Of a DNA stretch of 5,341 nt, positions 1 through 5,340 are shown in pieces; position 1 is the first letter of the stretch; each line of letters starts with the position of its first letter. The notes under the pieces are model-generated. The model made no database searches, was not told the origin of the DNA, and was given only the letters and a program-made list of their open reading frames with translations. This DNA comes from MGBC120314 sp964403785 (GTDB lineage: Bacteria > Bacillota > Clostridia > Lachnospirales > Lachnospiraceae), in NCBI GenBank assembly GCA_964403785.1, contig CAYOHM010000104.1:1-5341 (forward strand). Direction: 5' to 3'. The translations under genes and the position numbers were made by a program.

Positions 1-51
1 AGCGTCTCCTTGCCAAGGAGAAGGTCGCGGGTTCGATCCCCGTCTCGCGCT
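1..51 (+). tRNA. tRNA-Gly (anticodon GCC), 5' part cut off by the window edge
   Basis: The 3' part of a tRNA cloverleaf is visible. The anticodon stem is 5-9 paired with 17-21 (TCTCC/GGAGA). The 7-nt loop 10-16 is TTGCCAA, placing GCC (12-14) as the anticodon, which reads glycine codons GGC and GGU. A 5-nt variable loop (22-26) follows. The T stem is 27-31 with 39-43, closing the loop TTCGATC (32-38). The acceptor 3' strand is 44-50 and the discriminator base is T51, as expected for bacterial tRNA-Gly. No CCA is encoded, so it would be added after transcription. The D arm and 5' acceptor strand lie outside the window, so acceptor pairing cannot be checked. Confidence 0.93.
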
Positions 52-63
52 TTTTTTGTGTCC

Positions 64-93
64 AAAAGGCAGCCAGTGTGGCTGCCTTTTTTT
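64..93 (+). terminator. Rho-independent terminator after tRNA-Gly
   Basis: A perfect 7-bp GC-rich stem, GGCAGCC (68-74) and GGCTGCC (80-86), closes a 5-nt loop. It is preceded by AAAA and followed by seven T residues, so the stem can extend by A-T pairs. It lies 13 nt past the tRNA end and isolates the tRNA transcript from the sigma factor operon. Confidence 0.93.
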
Positions 94-99
94 CGTTAT

Positions 100-140
100 T
101 GAACTCCGAGAATTAGGACCTCATACGTCTAATTTATATA
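100..140 (+). promoter_or_regulatory. Possible promoter/operator region of the sigma factor operon
   Basis: The segment between the terminator and the sigma factor RBS must hold the operon promoter unless it is read from upstream. CGTCTAA at 126-132 resembles the -10 element of some ECF sigma promoters, such as SigV type. TGAAC at 100-104 resembles an ECF -35 element, but the 21-nt gap is longer than the usual ~16-17 nt. The region also has an imperfect dyad: AATTAG (111-116) and CTAATT (129-134). Autoregulation by the encoded sigma factor is an inference only. Confidence 0.35.
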
Positions 141-160
141 AAATGATGAAGGAGGTTTTT

Positions 161-658
161 ATGGGTACAAAGGAAATTATTGAGGATTTGTATCGGCAAT
201 ATGCGTTTAATATTCAAAAAGTTTGCTATTTATACCTTGGCAATGTAGCGGCTTCTGAGGATGCAATGCAGGAAACCTTTTTAAAAGCGTTTCAAAAATA
301 TGGTTATTTTCGTAAGAAAAGTAATATTAAAACTTGGCTTACACGTATTGCAATCAATACCTGTAAGGATATACTGCGCAGAGAAAAAATAAAATCTCTG
401 AATACAGCAGTAACAGAAGATATTGGAACATATGCAAATCCGCAGGAAATTACTCTTGAAAAAATGACGGTAACGGAGGCAATTTGCAAATTGCCGGATG
501 AATTAAGGGAGGTTGTTATTCTTTTTTATTATCAGGAATTATCGACGAGAGATATCGGAAATATTCTCGGGATTCCACGAACAACTATTGAATTTCGATT
601 AAAAAAAGCAAGAAATGAGCTTAAAAATGTGTTTAAGGAGGGTATGTTTGATGATTAG
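161..658 (+). CDS. ECF-type RNA polymerase sigma factor (sigma-70 family)
   Basis: This 165-residue protein has the two-domain plan and normal length of an extracytoplasmic-function sigma factor, which directs RNA polymerase to a small regulon when released from its partner. Region 2 spans about residues 6-75, with the core-binding helix around 33-44 (EDAMQETFLKAF) and the -10 recognition segment NIKTWLTRIAINTCKDILRR. Region 4 spans about 102-155, with a helix-turn-helix at 127-148 (LSTRDIGNILGIPRTTIEFR) for -35 binding. I chose the ATG at 161 because AAGGAGG (149-155) sits 5 nt upstream and the protein then starts just before region 2. The frame is open back to a TTG at 56, but that extension would translate the tRNA trailer and terminator and has no sigma homology. 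The gene overlaps the next by 8 nt, typical of a sigma/anti-sigma pair. The specific ECF group is not assigned. Confidence 0.93.
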   Translation: MGTKEIIEDLYRQYAFNIQKVCYLYLGNVAASEDAMQETFLKAFQKYGYFRKKSNIKTWLTRIAINTCKDILRREKIKSLNTAVTEDIGTYANPQEITLEKMTVTEAICKLPDELREVVILFYYQELSTRDIGNILGIPRTTIEFRLKKARNELKNVFKEGMFDD

Positions 659-1820
659 AAAAAACATAAGGGAAATTGTGGATAATGAGTTAAGCTTTAT
701 GGAAAAAGATACTGACGAAGGCTTGAAGAAATTGGAGAAAAAGCTTGAGAAAGAAAAAATAATTGGCAAAAATAATTTTTGGCATATATCAAATTTTATA
801 GCTGCAGCGGCAATTTTGTTTGCAATTATTTTAACCTCCGCAGTTTCGGTGTATGCATATCAATATTACCAAGGAAAGTATAAGCTTCCTAAATTTAAAC
901 AAACTTTTTTTTCTGATGAAACAAATAAGAGGAATGAGATTATAGGGGCAGGAGAAATTGTTATCGGTTCAATGGATAATTTGCTGCTTAAATGGACCGG
1001 ATGGGAAAAAGGGCAGGAAGGGGAAGTTATAACCTTTACGTTAATGACAAAGGATGGGACGCCTTTAATTCAAGATGCAGAGAATATGGCACCTGTATTT
1101 TTCCCGATTTCTTTTGAAACTCTACAAATTACTGCAAATAACGAAACTGTACAATTTTCAGGAATTCATAAACCGTATGAAATGCTTTCAGACAATTATT
1201 ATTTAGGCTGTACTTCAATAGCACAGGATTACTCCAGCGCTGATTTTGAATTAAGCATTGGCGATGAGTTTGCTAATTTGCAGGGAGAGAAAATTACCAT
1301 ACAACTTAGTAATCTGGTAGGTACATATCATGTATTTACAGATTTGAAAACAAATGGAACATTAGGTGATATATTGTCTGATGCCGTGGAGGGAGATAAT
1401 CTTCATATTGTTTTTTCCGAGGAATATCCGGAATGTTATATTGATTCATTTGGATTTGTAAATGATAATAAATTCGAAAATCCTAAACAAATTCTACACA
1501 TAGTGCCTTATGGTAAGAAAATGTTTACAATGACAGTTGTATGTGATGATAAATCCCGCGATGTTATTCAAAAGCTCGTGTTTCAAAATAAAAATACCGG
1601 TCTTAACGGAACGGCAGAAACAGAAGTTAAAGAATTGAGTGACGGAAGACTGCGATTCTTTTATAGTGTAAATTATGACGGCTCATATACAGATGAAAAA
1701 GAGCCGAGGGATACGACTTTTGAAGATTTGCAGCAATTGGTGTTGAAGCTGGATGGAGATTATGTTACGCAAACTCTGCTGGAGGGTACGCTTGAAGAAA
1801 TAATAATCTTGGATAAGTAA
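651..1820 (+). CDS. Single-pass membrane protein, probable anti-sigma factor/sensor for the upstream ECF sigma (DUF4179-like)
   Basis: This 389-residue protein has a charged, helical N-terminal segment of about 45 residues (Lys/Glu rich at 25-40), one hydrophobic membrane segment at about 47-70, and a ~315-residue C-terminal part expected outside the cell. The architecture and the 8-nt overlap with the sigma gene fit a membrane anti-sigma factor that holds the sigma factor until an envelope signal arrives. The outer domain looks beta-rich and resembles, from memory, the DUF4179-type proteins next to ECF sigma factors in Firmicutes; I could not search it. The cytoplasmic segment has no Cys and a single His, so it lacks the HxxxCxxC zinc motif of ZAS anti-sigma factors. 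The ATG at 651 is chosen because AAGGAGG (635-641) lies 9 nt upstream; an in-frame ATG at 615 lies deep inside the sigma gene. Membrane topology is clear, but the anti-sigma role rests on context. Confidence 0.75.
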   Translation: MIRKNIREIVDNELSFMEKDTDEGLKKLEKKLEKEKIIGKNNFWHISNFIAAAAILFAIILTSAVSVYAYQYYQGKYKLPKFKQTFFSDETNKRNEIIGAGEIVIGSMDNLLLKWTGWEKGQEGEVITFTLMTKDGTPLIQDAENMAPVFFPISFETLQITANNETVQFSGIHKPYEMLSDNYYLGCTSIAQDYSSADFELSIGDEFANLQGEKITIQLSNLVGTYHVFTDLKTNGTLGDILSDAVEGDNLHIVFSEEYPECYIDSFGFVNDNKFENPKQILHIVPYGKKMFTMTVVCDDKSRDVIQKLVFQNKNTGLNGTAETEVKELSDGRLRFFYSVNYDGSYTDEKEPRDTTFEDLQQLVLKLDGDYVTQTLLEGTLEEIIILDK

Positions 1821-1871
1821 GCTTCATGTAATTTTAAAATAAGGCATGTGCATACTCAAGTCGGCGCTGAT

Positions 1872-1900
1872 TTGACGAATCCGTTAAAATGATATATATT
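1872..1900 (+). promoter_or_regulatory. Predicted housekeeping (SigA-type) promoter for the wall hydrolase gene
   Basis: TTGACG (1872-1877) and TATATT (1895-1900) are separated by 17 bp, close to the sigma-A consensus. Transcription would begin near 1907, leaving a leader of about 26 nt with GAAAGGA (1918-1924) positioned 8 nt before the ATG at 1933. No hairpin terminator is visible between the upstream membrane protein gene and this promoter, so read-through from the sigma operon could also contribute. Confidence 0.75.
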
Positions 1901-1932
1901 ATAGAATATGTTGCTATGAAAGGAATGTATTT

Positions 1933-3273
1933 ATGAATAATAATATATCTGTAAAAATGCCGACTGTTGCACGTTTTTTTGTAATGCTTATGTGTGCAGT
2001 TTTTGTTATGACAAGCGCAAATTTTAATAAAGTGCTTGTTTATGCTGATACAGAAAATGGATGGCAGGAAATTGACGGCGTATTCTATTGGTATGAAAAT
2101 GGTGTACGTCAGGGGTATGATCCGTATGATGCTTCTTACAGGGGCAAGGAAATTTATGATCCTGACAGTGATGCGTGGTATTGGCTTGACAATGACGCTC
2201 AGGGAGCTGCTGCCCGAAGCAAGGATGTGTATCAGGAGTCTGGCGCGGGAATATGGGGCGCTGTAACGGATTCTGACGGCAATAAAACAGGCAAATGGGT
2301 CAGATATGATGAGAACGGTCATATGATTAAGGGCTGGAACGAAAATGAGAATGGAAGATATTATTTTGACTTAACATACGGAACGATGGCAAAGGGCTAT
2401 TGCACCATTGACGGTACGGAATATTACTTTAATACACAAACGGGTGTGCTTGTTGATACAATTACGGACGGACTTGAAGGATATACCGGTTGGAAGGAAA
2501 TTTACGGACAGTACATTTGGTATGAGGAGGGTATTCGCCAAGGGTATAGTCTGGACGCAAGTTACCGAGGAAAGGAAATCTATGACCCTGACAGTGATGC
2601 GTGGTATTGGCTCGATAATATATTATCCGGAGCAAGGGCTCAAAGCAAGGATGTTTATCAGGAGTCAGAAGCCGGAATCTGGGGAGCAGAGGTTAACGAG
2701 CTGGGTGTCAGCGTAGGCAAATGGGTGCGTTATGACGAAAACGGACATATGGTCAAGGGCTGGAGTCAAAACGAAAACGGCACATATTATTTTGATTTAA
2801 CGTACGGAACAATGGCAAAGGGACAGGCTGAGATTGACGGAAAACAGTTGGAATTTGACGTAAATACAGGCGTGCTTTTGACACCGTTATATTCCGAGGC
2901 GGACAAGATTCTTCTGGCTGCGATTATAGAATGGGAAGCAGACGGCGAACCGTATGAAGGAAAACTGGGCGTAGGATATGTGGTATTGAATCGTGTCAAC
3001 AGCAGCAGTTTTGGCAATGATATACAGTCAGTCCTTCTTGCCAGAAACCAGTTCAGCGGTGTTGCAAATGGTTCCGGAGGGTGGTCTGAAAAATTTGCCG
3101 CACGTATCAACAAGTATATGGCAGGACTTGAAAATGAATGTACGCTTGCTGCAACGGACGTGCTTATGGGATATAATTATCCTTTTGATGCAGATTATTT
3201 ATATTTTGGAACGAAGCTTGGAAATTGCTCGCAGTATATGAAAATCGGAAACCATTATTTTTATAACTACTAG
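1933..3273 (+). CDS. Secreted cell wall hydrolase: two wall-binding modules plus SleB/CwlJ-type (Hydrolase_2) domain
   Basis: This 446-residue exported protein probably cleaves peptidoglycan. Residues 1-38 form a signal peptide: a basic start, a hydrophobic core around 14-28, and likely cleavage after VYA (36-38). Two tandem modules follow (about 42-175 and 185-316), rich in Trp, Tyr and Gly, sharing blocks such as GKEIYDPDSDAWYWLDN, GKWVRYDENGHM and YYFDLTYGTMAKG. These resemble choline/glucan-type wall-binding repeats of Clostridia. The C-terminal domain (about 322-446) matches the SleB/CwlJ hydrolase family: EADKILLAAII, then EWEADGEPYEGKLGVGYVVLNRV (331-355 region) and QFSGV (373-377). 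By family analogy E335 is the likely catalytic Glu. SleB and CwlJ act on spore cortex, but this domain also occurs in vegetative lytic enzymes, so a germination role is not implied. The ATG at 1933 has GAAAGGA 8 nt upstream and begins the signal peptide. It lies downstream of the sigma/anti-sigma pair but has its own promoter. Confidence 0.88.
   Translation: MNNNISVKMPTVARFFVMLMCAVFVMTSANFNKVLVYADTENGWQEIDGVFYWYENGVRQGYDPYDASYRGKEIYDPDSDAWYWLDNDAQGAAARSKDVYQESGAGIWGAVTDSDGNKTGKWVRYDENGHMIKGWNENENGRYYFDLTYGTMAKGYCTIDGTEYYFNTQTGVLVDTITDGLEGYTGWKEIYGQYIWYEEGIRQGYSLDASYRGKEIYDPDSDAWYWLDNILSGARAQSKDVYQESEAGIWGAEVNELGVSVGKWVRYDENGHMVKGWSQNENGTYYFDLTYGTMAKGQAEIDGKQLEFDVNTGVLLTPLYSEADKILLAAIIEWEADGEPYEGKLGVGYVVLNRVNSSSFGNDIQSVLLARNQFSGVANGSGGWSEKFAARINKYMAGLENECTLAATDVLMGYNYPFDADYLYFGTKLGNCSQYMKIGNHYFYNY
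2056..2457 (+). repeat. Wall-binding module 1 (in-gene tandem repeat copy)
   Basis: This encodes residues 42-175 of the hydrolase. The module begins with GW, runs through FYWYENGVRQGY, the acidic DPDSD block, WVRYDENGHMIKGW and ends with an IDG...YYF...TGVL strand motif. Copy 2 repeats the same order of motifs with an offset of 142-143 codons. Copy 1 has one extra residue in the segment after RQGY. Confidence 0.85.
2485..2880 (+). repeat. Wall-binding module 2 (in-gene tandem repeat copy)
   Basis: This encodes residues 185-316. Most of the diagnostic blocks are identical to copy 1 at protein level, while the DNA has drifted at many third positions. A stretch of 26 identical bases remains at 2161-2186 and 2587-2612 (offset 426 bp, 142 codons), encoding the DPDSDAWYWL core. 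The loop after WYWLDN and the segment before GKWVRYDENGHM differ most between copies. Confidence 0.85.
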
Positions 3274-3310
3274 CCAGTAAAAAAATACGGAAACTCAAGC
3301 ATCTGTTGTA

Positions 3311-3340
3311 TTGACTATATAAATGTTTATGTGTTATAAT
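3311..3340 (+). promoter_or_regulatory. Predicted SigA-type promoter of the small HTH gene
   Basis: TTGACT (3311-3316) and a perfect TATAAT (3335-3340) are separated by 18 bp. Transcription would begin near 3347. This is the best consensus match in the window and suggests strong basal expression unless it is repressed; the -10 box is enclosed by an inverted repeat. Confidence 0.82.
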
Positions 3341-3353
3341 AGTGACATAAACA
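3324..3353. promoter_or_regulatory. Perfect 9-bp inverted repeat around the -10 box (candidate operator)
   Basis: TGTTTATGT (3324-3332) and its exact reverse complement ACATAAACA (3345-3353) flank a 12-nt spacer that contains the TATAAT box. Arm-to-arm offset is 21 bp, about two helical turns, which would place two protein subunits on the same DNA face. The left arm lies upstream of the expected start site, so the dyad should act as DNA and not as an RNA hairpin. That it is an operator, and that the HTH protein binds it, are inferences. Confidence 0.55.
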
Positions 3354-3403
3354 AAAATGACAATCACTCGGTGGGTTTAATGCAGAAAGGTACGGTGGTT
3401 TCT

Positions 3404-3706
3404 ATGACATTGGCACAGGCTTTGAATAGGATTAAGGAGCTTGAGAAGGAAAACAGTGAGCTCAGAGCGATTATAAAAGATTACGAGAAACGTGACCCGG
3501 GCGGCAGAAGAAAGCATGATGCGCATTGGCAGGCTTCGTATAATACGTTTGTAAAGTTATATGAGCAGGGGTATACGATGTCCCAGATAGTTGACAGGGC
3601 GAGCTTTAGCAAGAGAACAGCGTATAGGTATAAGGCATACTATGTTACGCTTAATCCGGATAAGAATAGAGTTGAAAAAAGAGGCAGAAGAGCAAAGAAA
3701 AGGTAG
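3404..3706 (+). CDS. Small coiled-coil/helix-turn-helix DNA-binding protein with basic C-terminus, function unknown
   Basis: This 100-residue protein has three visible parts. Residues about 5-29 form an amphipathic coiled coil (ALNRIKELEKENSELRAI), probably for dimerisation. A Gly/basic linker (PGGRRKHD) follows. Residues about 46-80 look like a resolvase/invertase-style helix-turn-helix: YEQGYTMSQIVDRASFSKRTAYRY. The C-terminus is very basic (KRGRRAKKR). No catalytic domain is present, so it is a DNA-binding protein only, perhaps a transcription regulator or a mobile-element-derived HTH fragment that is now free-standing. I prefer the ATG at 3404, which has GGTGG at 3394-3398 5 nt upstream and starts directly at the coiled coil. 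An in-frame ATG at 3380 would add eight residues and cannot be excluded; a codon at 3323 lies inside the promoter and is too early. I do not recognise a named family. Confidence 0.78.
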   Translation: MTLAQALNRIKELEKENSELRAIIKDYEKRDPGGRRKHDAHWQASYNTFVKLYEQGYTMSQIVDRASFSKRTAYRYKAYYVTLNPDKNRVEKRGRRAKKR

Positions 3707-3718
3707 GCCGATAAGCTT

Positions 3719-3755
3719 AAATGACCATTCTTTCGTGTGAAAGAATGGTCATTTT
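3719..3755. terminator. Hairpin terminator shared by convergent genes
   Basis: A perfect 16-bp stem (3719-3734 with 3739-3754) closes a GTGT tetraloop. It sits between the stop of the HTH gene (3706) and the stop of the minus-strand ATPase gene (3760-3762). The stem ends in A-T pairs on both sides, which supply short U runs in either direction (TTTT on the + strand, TTT on the - strand), so it probably works bidirectionally. The U tracts are short, so efficiency is uncertain. Confidence 0.82.
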
Positions 3756-3759
3756 GTGA

Positions 3760-4590
3760 TTACAAAACCTTTGATAAGAATTCTTTAAGTCTTGGGTTCT
3801 TCGGGTTGCCGAAAAATTCGTCCGGCGCACCGCTTTCTAAAATCTGTCCCTCATCAATGAACAATACCTTGTTGGCAACCTCCTTGGCAAAGCCCATTTC
3901 GTGAGTAACAATCACCATGGTCATACCTTCTTTGGCAAGCTCCTTCATAAGCTCAAGCACCTCTCCGACCATTTCGGGGTCAAGAGCACTTGTTGGCTCG
4001 TCAAAGAGAATAACATCAGGATTCATTGCAAGCGATCTTACGATTGCAACACGCTGCTTTTGTCCGCCTGAAAGTGTCGAAGGATAGACGTCCGCTTTAT
4101 CCTCAAGCCCGATTCGGCGCAGAAGCTTAAGTGCATTTTCATGTGCTTCATCAATAATCTGCTTCTTTGTCTGAGTAATTGGAATAAGCTCCTGCTTATT
4201 ACCTGCACTCTTAAATATATTTGTAATTCTTATTAGTGCATTTTGGCGTTTGCTCTTATTTAACTGCTGTGTTTTGACATAAACAGGAGCGAGCATAATG
4301 TTTTGTGCAACCGTTTTGTTGTTAAAAAGGTTGAAATGCTGGAATACCATTCCCATATGGCGGCGGTGGATATTTATGTCAACCTTGGGGTCTGCAATAT
4401 CAACACCGTTAAAAATAATCTGACCACCTGTCGGGTCATCCATACAATTTAAACATCTGAGAAAAGTACTTTTGCCGGAACCTGAAGGACCGATAACTAC
4501 AACGATATCCCCTTTTTGGATTTTAACATTGATTCCGTTTAGGACTTTATGCTCACCAAAATGTTTTTCGAGATTAATTACGTCTATCAC
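3760..4590 (-). CDS. Polar amino acid ABC importer, ATP-binding protein (GlnQ/HisP type) with an internal insertion
   Basis: This 276-residue ATPase powers uptake of polar amino acids through the permease encoded just upstream. Motifs in order: Walker A GPSGSGKS (34-41), Q-loop Gln84 (MVFQHFNLF), signature LSGGQKQR (173-180), Walker B VILFDEPT with D197 and E198, D-loop SALD (201-204) and switch His230 (VTHEMGFA). The C-terminal ESGAPDEFFGNPKNPRLKEFL is typical of this family. GlnQ proteins are usually about 240 residues; the excess lies between the Q-loop and the signature, at about residues 104-150, rich in Lys, Asn and Gln. The start is GTG at 4588-4590, giving MIDVINLEKHFG, which aligns with the usual family start. 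An AAAGGAG (4602-4608, minus strand) lies 11 nt upstream inside the permease gene. It overlaps the permease end by 17 nt, suggesting translational coupling. Substrate (Gln, Glu, His, cystine or other) cannot be set from sequence alone. Confidence 0.93.
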   Translation of the reverse strand: MIDVINLEKHFGEHKVLNGINVKIQKGDIVVVIGPSGSGKSTFLRCLNCMDDPTGGQIIFNGVDIADPKVDINIHRRHMGMVFQHFNLFNNKTVAQNIMLAPVYVKTQQLNKSKRQNALIRITNIFKSAGNKQELIPITQTKKQIIDEAHENALKLLRRIGLEDKADVYPSTLSGGQKQRVAIVRSLAMNPDVILFDEPTSALDPEMVGEVLELMKELAKEGMTMVIVTHEMGFAKEVANKVLFIDEGQILESGAPDEFFGNPKNPRLKEFLSKVL

Positions 4591-5284
4591 TCTTTCTAAG
4601 GCTCCTTTCCATCAATTTGATTGCCAGACTTATAAGTAACACAAGAAGTATATAAATAAGTGCCATAACCAGGTACGGTACCATAAATTCATAACTGTTG
4701 CTACCAATGTAATTAAATGCCACATAAAGGTCCGCAGCTCCGACAAAGCTCACTACGGAGGTTTCCTTTATAAGTGTGATAAACTCGTTTCCAAGTGTCG
4801 GCAGTATGTTTTTAACCGCCTGAGGCAACACGATTTTAAGCATTGTAGGTGCAAAACCAAGACCGACTGCACGGCCTGCCTCCATTTGTCCTGCGTCAAC
4901 CGAAAGGATACCGCTTCGCATAATTTCTGAGATATAGGCACCGCTGTTCAGACCGAAAACCAATACGGAAACCTGCACACCTGTCATATGTACGCCAAGT
5001 ATCGGAAGGAGTACATAGTATGCGACAAGCAGCTGAACCACCATAGGCGTTCCTCTGAAAAGCGCAACATAAAAGCTGCATATGGCGTTTAGAATCCGTG
5101 GCAGTCTGTTGTATTTGGGAATAACACGTACCGTTGCGATAAGAGTACCTATTATAATACCTATGATAAGACCTGATATAGCAATGATAAGCGTATTTTT
5201 AAGACCTGTCAGAACACGCACATATCCATTGTACTTAAAAAATATCTGCAAAAATTTATCTACTTTTGAACTGAAATCACCCAT
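4574..5284 (-). CDS. Polar amino acid ABC importer, membrane permease (HisM/GlnP family)
   Basis: This 236-residue membrane protein forms the channel of the importer. Hydrophobic segments lie at about residues 30-50, 80-96, 101-119, a weaker one around 170-190, and 203-224, matching the five-helix plan of HisM/GlnP permeases. The family motif FRGTPMVVQL (76-85) is intact. The cytoplasmic coupling (EAA) loop that contacts the ATPase is present at about 134-157, with EAGRAVGLG and IVLPQAVKNILP. The ATG (5282-5284) is supported by AAGAGGA (5291-5297, minus strand) 6 nt upstream. Its last codons carry the ribosome binding site and start of the ATPase gene. Only one permease gene is visible, so the channel is probably a homodimer unless a second gene lies beyond the edge. 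Confidence 0.95.
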   Translation of the reverse strand: MGDFSSKVDKFLQIFFKYNGYVRVLTGLKNTLIIAISGLIIGIIIGTLIATVRVIPKYNRLPRILNAICSFYVALFRGTPMVVQLLVAYYVLLPILGVHMTGVQVSVLVFGLNSGAYISEIMRSGILSVDAGQMEAGRAVGLGFAPTMLKIVLPQAVKNILPTLGNEFITLIKETSVVSFVGAADLYVAFNYIGSNSYEFMVPYLVMALIYILLVLLISLAIKLMERSLRKSDRRN

Positions 5285-5295
5285 GAAAAATCCTC

Positions 5296-5340
5296 TTAAT
5301 TGATGTTATTAATGGCGTCCGTAATACATTTTGCAGGAGC
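5296..5340 (-). CDS. Possible 3' tail of an upstream gene (expected: amino acid-binding protein), partial
   Basis: Reading leftward from the window edge, one frame gives 14 codons ending ITDAINNIN and a TAA at 5296-5298, 11 nt before the permease ATG and overlapping its RBS. In such operons the gene upstream of the permease is often the solute-binding lipoprotein, so a gene tail is expected here. The peptide is too short to identify and lacks the usual YxxIxxKW-type end, so the assignment rests on position. One other frame also stops in this stretch. Confidence 0.35.
   Translation of the reverse strand, partial: APAKCITDAINNIN

Noticed and set aside
1..51. tRNA-Gly 3' end as an integration (att) site for a mobile element
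   Set aside because: tRNA 3' ends are common integration sites, but no second copy of the tRNA end, no integrase and no element genes are visible in the window.
56..160. N-terminal extension of the sigma factor from a TTG at position 56
   Set aside because: It would translate the tRNA trailer and the terminator hairpin, has no RBS, and adds residues unrelated to sigma factors. The ATG at 161 has an ideal AAGGAGG.
1821..1871. Terminator or riboswitch in the gap after the sensor gene
   Set aside because: Only a short AT palindrome (ATTTTAAAAT) and an imperfect TCGGCGCTGA dyad are present; neither forms a convincing hairpin with a U tract or a known aptamer.
1834..2322. 162-codon open frame on the minus strand
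   Set aside because: It lies opposite the promoter, signal peptide and first module of the hydrolase, has no recognisable domain and is best explained as a shadow of that gene.
2408..2716. Overlapping + strand open frames inside the hydrolase repeats (also 2036-2266)
   Set aside because: The two frames share similar peptides only because they are the same alternate frame of the two duplicated modules.
2787..3113. Minus-strand and alternate-frame open frames over the hydrolase domain
   Set aside because: The + strand frame encodes a clear SleB-type domain; these are shadows without RBS or domains.
5082..5303. 73-codon + strand open frame at the right edge
   Set aside because: It is antisense to the well-supported permease gene and has no RBS or recognisable domain.
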